Below are positions 1-8,300 of a stretch of DNA of 64,000 nt, one piece after another. The notes under the pieces were generated by a model, which was given only the letters and a program-made list of their open reading frames with translations, did not search any database and was not told where the DNA came from. Numbering within the stretch: the first letter of the stretch is position 1; the number at the start of each line of letters is the position of its first letter. The position numbers were made by a program, and so were the translations under genes. The stretch is from Trachythela sp. YZ-2020 (Eukaryota > Cnidaria > Anthozoa > Malacalcyonacea > Clavulariidae). Location of the stretch: assembly GCA_016169945.1 (NCBI GenBank), contig JADLSH010000216.1, positions 960,501 to 1,024,500 on the forward strand, read 5' to 3'.

Positions 1-225
1 ATTTTGAAAAAAAGTGAGTCACTGCCCAGTGACTATCACTTTTTAGAGGCTCAATTTGGACCAATCAGAATGCAGGAAAAGCAATAGACACCTCACAATT
101 TCTACTAAAACTGTTTAGTAGAAATTGTGAGGTGTCTATTGCTTTTCCTGCATTCTGATTGGTCCAAATTGAGCCTCTAAAAAGTGATAGTCACTGCCCA
201 GTGACTATCACTTTTTTTCAAAATG
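1..225. repeat. Near-perfect foldback palindrome (MITE-like)
   Basis: Two arms (about 1-109 and 114-225) are reverse complements around a 4-base loop at 110-113. The only clear difference is a 3-base gap near the outer ends. Inside each arm a smaller inverted repeat of 14-base halves (AGTGATAGTCACTG and its complement) recurs. No coding potential is seen. The left end may extend beyond the window. Confidence 0.85.
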
Positions 226-740
226 GCTTCTTCGCAAGATTGCCGAATTAAAAACAGAAATCGGTTTTTTGAGCCTGATTCAAAGTTTCAAATGAAAAAA
301 AACTGCCGCTAAATTCAAGGAGGATATATTTTTGACATTTTTAAAGGTAAGCGATAACAAATACACTATTTTTCTTCCATGAAAGGCAGCGTTTTCTCGC
401 TGTTGAAATGTACATGTATAAAACTTTTTCCGAACGGCTCAACCACTCCAGTGTTTATTTTGAAAATTATTCGTTTTATCCTCATTTATATCGTTATATT
501 CAGCAAAAACCTAGCTGTGATATATTTTTAAAACCATTCTACTTTGTATTTGAGCCCTTCCAAAGTATTTTTCTCACGAAATTGTGTGTTTTTGTTTCGC
601 TTCGATATGTTTTTGACACTCGTCTTTTGCCGGCATGTTTTTAATAACCGGCCGCTCAGAAAAGCGCTGAATTTTGTCATATAGCCTTTTCAACTGACCT
701 CATAACTTTCTGTGTTTGTTTTTCTTTGAAATTTCTCCTA
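226..740. other. AT-rich stretch without a recognisable gene
   Basis: The longest open frame (408-644, plus, 78 codons) is rich in Phe and Tyr, shows no recognisable domain and has no paralogue in blocks B or C. I do not call it a gene. Confidence 0.5.
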
Positions 741-845
741 AACAATTAGTCGCCTCAGGCTCGGTGATTACAAGCCTATAGTCACTTCGCCTTCGGCTCA
801 GTGACTATAGGCTTGTAATCACCTCGCCTTCGGCGACTAATTGTT
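741..845. repeat. Foldback palindrome with CGCC/GGCG arms
   Basis: The arms run from AACAATTAGTCGCC at 741 to GGCGACTAATTGTT ending at 845. An inner inverted repeat includes GGTGATTACAAGCCTATAG and its complement. The element marks the left edge of the segment shared with blocks B and C. Confidence 0.8.
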
Positions 846-1006
846 AAATAGAAACACGGAAAATGTTTTCTATTTCTTAAATATTTCACAAAAATGCCAT
901 GAGCTGGCATGAGGTTTCCCTCTATGATTCAGTGACACTGAAACTGCCATTGGAAATAATTATAATTTCATGTAGCAATTGTTTAAAATTATATTACTCT
1001 TGATTT

Positions 1007-1310
1007 TAGCTTGCCTTTGAAAACTGACTTCGAAAGTTTGTTTATAATTTAGAAAGTTCATTCCAAAGTTCAGAATTTTGTTTCAAAGTTGGTTTCCGAT
1101 GTTCGATACAAATTAAGTTTCTTTACAAATTCAAACGTTGTGATTGCATGGCTAATGAAATAAGCTAGCCAATCAAATCGCGTAATACACAACCATCGTA
1201 ACCTTTCGTGAGCTATCGGAAACCAACTTTGAAACAAAATTCTGATCTTTGGAATGAACTTTCCAAATTACAAACAGTCATTCGAAGTCAGTTTTCAAAA
1301 GCAAGCTGAA
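1007..1310. repeat. Foldback MITE upstream of gene copy 1
   Basis: Inverted arms of about 95 bases begin at TAGCTTGCCTTTGAAAACTG and end at the complementary CAGTTTTCAAAAGCAAGCT. Block C keeps both arms with an altered right edge. Block B has lost the right arm (junction near 33443). The 1254-1460 open frame lies inside the right arm and is not a gene. Confidence 0.75.
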
Positions 1311-1482
1311 ATCGAGAGTAATACAATAATAGCATTATATAATTGGAGCGAGTTTAGAATGACCCCTAGGGAGAACAGTTTAGTACTGATAGAGCTGTCC
1401 AGTACAAATTTTTATCTAACTAGTTTTATACGTTTAAAGTACGGGGTTTGGAATCGATAATTTAAATATGAACATCATCAAG

Positions 1483-1828
1483 CAGGGCCGTAGCGAGCCG
1501 GGGGGGGGGACAAATTATCACCCAAATTTTACCTTGAATTTTACCTGATTAAATCGGTATATTTTTTAAAGTGATAACTAAAATAAGATGTTAAATTACT
1601 TGAAATAATCTGATCTCTTTAAAAACCTTTACATAACTGAAATTTTGTGCAAATTCGCTTCAGAAAACGCCAGAAATGCATGCGGTCCTGGAGCTTCAAA
1701 AATATAAAATTCTTCCAAGTCTATTACAATCATTACACTTCTGGTAAATTTTAACATTGAAGTTCAAATATATTTCAAGTAAAATTCTTTCACACCACCT
1801 CAACTCCAGATGCTTCGCTACGTCCCTG
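1483..1828. repeat. Short TIR element (hAT-like MITE)
   Basis: The left end CAGGGCCGTAGCGAG and the right end CTTCGCTACGTCCCTG are imperfect inverted repeats of the CAGGG type common to hAT elements. The same element is in block B (33615-34011) and block C (about 51799-52200), so it predates the duplication. No clear 8-base target duplication is visible. Confidence 0.6.
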
Positions 1829-1919
1829 ATATCATGTACTTTATATCATGAATTAGTGACTAAGCATAAACTATGACAATAGAATTATTAGTCTAATTAG
1901 AGCTTTTACAGCTACTGAG

Positions 1920-1927
1920 TATAAAAA
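1920..1927 (+). promoter_or_regulatory. Candidate TATA box of gene copy 1
   Basis: TATAAAAA lies about 115 bases upstream of the copy 1 start codon. It is conserved at 52292-52299 upstream of copy 3. In copy 2 the matching site (34106-34113) reads TGTAAAAA, so the core is altered. No transcript start can be seen directly. Confidence 0.35.
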
Positions 1928-2041
1928 TGTCATGTGAGCAGGCTATGTGGTCGTAGATGTTTATTATTCACAAATATTAAGTTCTCATTAACTATAATAT
2001 GCATTTTTATCATAACTTTAGAATTCTAGCCAGTCCTCAAC

Positions 2042-2313
2042 ATGTTGGCGAAAACCCTATTAGTTTTCCCTCTTATATTCTCCTCTGCAATGGTTCTGTC
2101 GTGTTCCACGACTGATTGGTCGACCAGTTTTGCCAAACCAGGCTACTCAAACTGCCAAAATTCAGTGAACTACATCAATGGTTTTTATAGGAGCACCCTA
2201 GGAAATGATAAACTTGCCCGTCTTGAAAAAGTGAGATGTTGTCCACGGACTCGTCCCTACTGGCATCAACCAACACAGTGTATGTCCGCTGACTGGGTCA
2301 AGAGCTTTAACAA
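2042..2313 (+). CDS. Copy 1 exon 1: signal peptide and first cysteine-rich repeat
   Basis: It starts at ATG 2042, where a hydrophobic N-terminus precedes the first Cys. The exon ends two bases into codon 91 before the donor GTAAGA at 2314. Reading on past the donor meets a stop at 2315-2317. The Cys-Cys pair and GFYR motif recur in exon 2. Confidence 0.8.
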
Positions 2314-5300
2314 GTAAGATAGTAAACTTAGGGCTAATAGAAATACATTCATGCAGTAACCCCTCGCCAGTAGAACCAGGGTTGGTTGGCTTCAGCGCAT
2401 GCTCGGAGCCAAATACAATGCAAAAAGTAGCCAAAACTTACCAAAAGTGGACAAATATTGTTCGGTCAAACAGAAGCGAAATTCGGACCTCTGCGAACGT
2501 AGTGCTATGCAGAATTATGATTGGTTATGGTTTAACAACCTTACAATTGGCTGAATTTCATCAATTCTGATTGGGTTGAATTACAACAAGGTTCTTTCTA
2601 ACAATGACATTACTTGAAAATGCAATCGATTTCATACAATCAATGCCGTTTATACTTAAGAATCAATAAAATTTTCACAAAATTCTTGTAAACTGTGAAG
2701 AGGCCAAAAAGATGCCAAAAGGTCAAACTTTTTTTCGCGGCCAAAAGAAAAATAAAGAAGCCAAATTCGAGTTAGTTGGCCTCCAAGAGGCCAATCTACC
2801 AACCCTGAATAGAACCAAATAAGTTCTCCCGAACACCCCAAAAGTTATTGTAATATGAAATACTAAATCGATTACTGTAACCATGGTAACACGCAAGGGA
2901 ACACTGTATTTTAAATACTGTGCAACCATAGGCTGCCCAAAAATTGGTGTAGAATGCTCTAAATGTTTCAATAGTGCCGGAGAGCTGAGAAATTTGCATA
3001 TATTTGCGAGGTTTCGGCGAGAAATTTCTTGTCTCTATGCGGGATGCCAGAGGGTATCGTATGCGTCATATTTTCAAAACATTTCCAGTGATTAAAACAT
3101 TAAAAGTTTATGACGTGTATCTAGGAGTGAAAATTTGGCAACCGGGGAAGAGTAGATACATACAGAGGTCTCACTTCATGTAAAACGCTAATGTTTGACT
3201 GTAACCTACTGATTTTAGCCAGTGCGTTAAGTAGAGGCTGTCGCCCCCCCCCCCTCCCCGAAAACATTCAAGTTGGCGAGCATTTTTAGACTTGAAAATA
3301 CCGCAAAAATTCTGACGATTCTGAGATAGTTGAAGACAAGTCCTTCTCTCGTAAGGCAGCAAAAAGACATTCCATATCACCTTTTGTATGGTTGCCAACC
3401 TTATGTTTTTATTACTATTCAATGCAATTCAATACCGGACGGCGCATGCAGCGCGCGACAAAGTTAAGTGGAATGGGGCGAGTTTTGCCATAGATCGACA
3501 TTTAGAGCATTAGGTACAACTGGTAAAATAGCGATAAGAATTTTACTTTTAACAGTAAAATTACCAATTGCCCAACTTTATAAAGTAGATATGTTATTTT
3601 GTTGTCCTTTGTCTTTGATTTACTGTAAAACTCAATCTTAGACGTCTCACAAAACGTTTCGAAATTGTGATAAAACTTCAATGAAGTTATACTATGAAGT
3701 TTTTTAAATAAAATATGTTGTTTCTTTTCTATATAACGCATTTGAATTGATACTATGTTGTATTGACCACACAGGATGAACTACGCAGTTTCAAAACCAC
3801 AAACTATAGTGCATGCCAATTGACGGCAAAGTATGCAAAATAAACAATAGCTTTCCCGTTTAAACGGTCCATGACAAAAAGATGGTTGACGACTTTGCAT
3901 TAAACTATCCAGCCAGTGCTCTCACAACTGAATTTAAGAATTCCTTAGATTGCGCAAAAAAATTCGCAAAATTTCCCCAGATATCCGTAAAATTCCTTAA
4001 ATGAACGTAGCATGGTAACATGAAGTATTTCATTAATATTACGTCATTTGTGTGGAAAATAAATTTTGAATATTTTAAATTAATGATATGTAAATATGTT
4101 ATAAACATGAGCGATTTTAATCCCACGTTTTCACTGTGATATTGCTACTATATTACTGAAATGATAGCAATGTTAAGTTGTTAAAGTTAACTTCTTATAG
4201 TTTGTTCATTTGCATTAAAATACTCAAAACATGTATAGGTGAATATTGAATAATTTCTGGAAACACCATGCATGTTTATTGGCACGTGGGTACTCGCAAG
4301 TCGCAAATCAAACATAAATATTGTATATACATGTGCATGAATCGACTGAATATGAGAATGTCTGTCACATGTAATCAAAATTATCATATTCAAACCCAGA
4401 ATCAACCCAAGGTAAACAAAATGTGCGCAAAAACAGTCGAAAGATCAGTTCCATTCACTTCGACCACTATTTCAAAAAATTCCCCAAAAATTTCCCCAAA
4501 AAATGTGATTCCCCAGATCTCTCCCCAAAATTCCGCAAATTTCCCCGTTTTGGGGAAATTTCCCCAAAAGTGAGAGCGCTGTATCCAGCAACGAAAAATA
4601 CGAAATTCACTTGAAAGTTTGAAGACAAAATGAAATTCAAACGAAGCCCGCAAATTCCAAAACAAACTTTTCAGCGGCTATTTCAACAAGACAACATACT
4701 CTACTTTATGTAATATATACAAAATAGTTGCCAAATGGAGTCTCTATGAGTTTTTAAAAACCGACAACAGTCGTTGCTAAGGGCGTTGTTAGGGCAAAAA
4801 TATGCCATAGGTTTGGGAATGTTCCCATTATCTTGCATTTCAAGCATTTTTACGCAATAAAAACCCGCACAGATGATTAACAACAGTCTATAGTATATAA
4901 ATTTGTGTATTTTAAAATTCACAAATTTCAAAATAGAAATCAAAATTTTTATAGTGGACCCCCTTGAGAGAATATCTTAGAACTGATAGAACCATCCAGT
5001 ATAATATAGTTATATCTTGAAGCTTAGGGTCAGAGAACCTCGCATATCGATTTCAAAAGGACATTTCTTTGAAAAGTCACAGATGGTCATTAATGAAGGT
5101 CTATTATATTATCTCAAGTCTGATTAAAATTTTGCCTCGCAAGAAGAGTTTTTTCTCGCGGCTCTCCGTTTTCCTCCTGTATTATAACCAGGAGCAGTGG
5201 AACCAGGGAGGGGGGAGTGCCCCTTTTCTGAAATAAAAGTGCCCTTTCTTCCGGTTTGAAAGTGCCTCTTTCCAATCAATGGGCAAAATCCACGTGCTAG

Positions 5301-8300
5301 TATAACCGTTTAGGTAGGTAAAAAGTTGCCTCAGAATGCTGGAAATGGTGTTGCAGAGACCTTAGAAATCCACTTTTCACAAAGGAGATCCCGTCGGACA
5401 AACCAACAATGCTTTTTCTTACATTCTACCATCAGGATTATTTTGACCCCCCCCCCCCCTCCCTTCCCCCAAAATGACGCTGGGTATACCACTGATAGGT
5501 GACCCTATTTGGCGGTACTCACCTACTTTTGAGATGCTTCCGCGGCCTTTGGGAGTATTAAAACTGAAACGATAAGGGAAATAATTATAATTATACCCCT
5601 CACTGGACCTCTAGGGAAAACAGTTTAGAACTAATATAGGTTCATTCTATATAGCAATTCATATTCAAAATTTGAACACACATTAGGAACAATCAATGGA
5701 ATACTTGTCCCGCTGGTCATTTTCTACAAGGTCTTTACCGAAGTACTAAGGGTTCCGGTCCGCCGTTACATTATCTCGATTACGGAATATGCTGCAAACC
5801 TGCTAACCATCCGTATTGGTGGGGTGCCTGTTACGATCAAGATATCGGGTTATCTTTCAACAAGCGGGGAACGAGCAAATGTAAAGATGGTTATTACATA
5901 ACTGGCTTGTATAGAGGCGGTTGTGGGAAACTGAGTTGTATCGATAAACTCAGATGTTGTAAAATGTATCCAAGTGAGTTCCTAGTTTGTCAGTAAGTAA
6001 GCTAGTCAGTAGTCAGCAATTAATAAATGTCGTCCGCATAGAATGCTGAATGATGCACTAAGCTTGGCCAAAAGTTGGTAGAACGTGATGCAGCCGTGTA
6101 TCAAAAAAAGTAAATCAACTTTGGCATGCTATCGCGCGCATGATAATTAGTCTATAGATTTTAACTTTTTCACACAAATAAAAACCGTACCAATCTTTTA
6201 GCTGTCAAATGACACCATTTTTATATCACTGCGATCAATAATGGCTCAATACGATCCGATGAAAAAAGGGTGGTCGAAATCACATTTCCCCAAATTTGGG
6301 ATCAGTGGCGGAAATGAATCCGAAATGAGAAAATTTCAATAGGCAGAAAATAGCTTTGCATTCAAATCCCAATGGTGGAAAAATACGTTTTCAATCGCTA
6401 ATTTTTAATCGTATCGTATTTGACCATTTTTGATCGCATTGTATCGCATGGTATCATTTGATAGCTAAAAGAATGGTCTTTATTACTATAAAAAAGTAAA
6501 TCTAGAAACTAGATAATAAACGCGCGACAACATCGTAAAGTTGGATTACCCATTTTTTAAACATCCTGCAGTATAATAAAACCCTCATATTTTTACCTCA
6601 ATGTTCAAAACGTCTCATTTTAAGGCCCACCAGCTCTTACCTCTCTATCTGATGTGAAAACACGAGTTATGGATGTGACTATGAAAGATTTCGCTCGTCT
6701 GGCAAACTACCTCGGTTACGGTTGGTCTTCAGGATGTCGTGGTCAGTGGGTCGGTCAAGATTTCAGACGCAGTGCGGCCGATAGTTGGCATGCGGATACA
6801 AAAGGACCATGTAACGGTTATAAGTCAGGCCACCGGCTAAAACTCAACTATGGTGATTTCAAGTTTGGCATCAAGGATATTAGATACGGAAATCCCGTTA
6901 TTCAGGTTTGATCTTAGATTTATAATCATTTATTATAATACCAGACCTGGATACTTTTTTTATAATTATGTCGCGTATATTTGCGATGAACAGAGTTCAA
7001 ATCTAAAATCTCTTTGGCGCGCCTCCCAAAATTACTCATTTGTTTACTTTTAGCTATTTTATAGTTCATACATATAGTTAGCTTCTTTTTTATGTGTATC
7101 TGGCATTCTGGCCGTCGAGGAAACAAAAAAATATGAAAAAAACAACATAAAGTTGTAAATTAAAATACAACCATAAATGATGCTATAAAAACTAAAATTG
7201 CTTTTCTGTTCGTTTCCTACAGACCCTACAGGCAACCGCCTTCGATTCTGGTAGAGTGGACAACGATGATGTTAGTCCACTTGTGCACAAGATTGAGCGA
7301 GAAATTCGCAGCGTAAGAACAGTGGCACATACCACCACAAGCTCGTGGAAACAGTCTCATGAATTGGGAATTGAGATATCTTACACACCGTCTAGTGTAA
7401 AAGGTAGACAATATGTTAGTGTGTCCCAGGAGGTTATGTTAGTGTGTGTGCGTGTGCGTGTGCGTGCGTGTGTATGAGTGTATATATCTGTGTGTTTTGT
7501 TTGTTTGTTTGTTTGTTTTGTTTGTTTGTTTGTTTCTTTGTTTGTTTCTTTGTTTGTTTGTTTGTTTGTTTGTTTGTTTGTTTGTTTGCTTGTATTTGTT
7601 TGAATGAATTGGGAATTGAGATATCTTACACACCGTCTACTGCAAAAGGTAAACAATATTTACTGCCATCCAACATGGCGGTCAAAATACAAATGCTCAA
7701 GAAAAGATGTGTTTTATAACAAATGTCTATATTCTGTTTACTATGATACTATATACTGCTTTGTTTTTAACGGTATTAGAAAATAATGCTGACGTCAGCA
7801 ATACAAATTATTCAAACCTTTTAAACTCGCGAGGGAATAATTGTATCGACTTGAAATTTGTTATGAATACTTGTTATAATGACATACAAAGCATGTTTAA
7901 CAGCCAGCTTTATAGGTTGCACGTTAAAGATTTTAGAATTTGGTCACGTGATGGTGCAAAACCTCTATACACTAACATAGATAATGAGTTCCACTAAGTC
8001 ACCAAACCGTGTATTCTATTCTATAAATCGACAAAGGACAAAATCTTTCTAGGTGGTGTTGGAGGCAAAGTAAGCTACAAATTTCAATATGAGAAATCCT
8101 CAACGACGTCAGATTCAACATCAAAGCAGCAATATAAGAGCATCAAAATCTTATCACAGAAAACTCTGAATCCACACTCGGCTGTTTCATACCGTGTCAT
8201 GTTGACCAAAACACGGTCTACCATACCCTACACGGCCACAGTGATCGCACACTTTTCTGGAGAAATGGACGGATTTCTAAGATGGGGAGGTGGATACAAT

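Noticed and set aside
408..644. 78-codon frame near the left end
   Set aside because: No domain, low complexity (Phe/Tyr) and no paralogue.
7256..7477. Frame continuing from exon 4 into the GT repeat as a short protein
   Set aside because: Exon 4 has a good GTAGAC donor whose phase fits exon 5. The extension is microsatellite.
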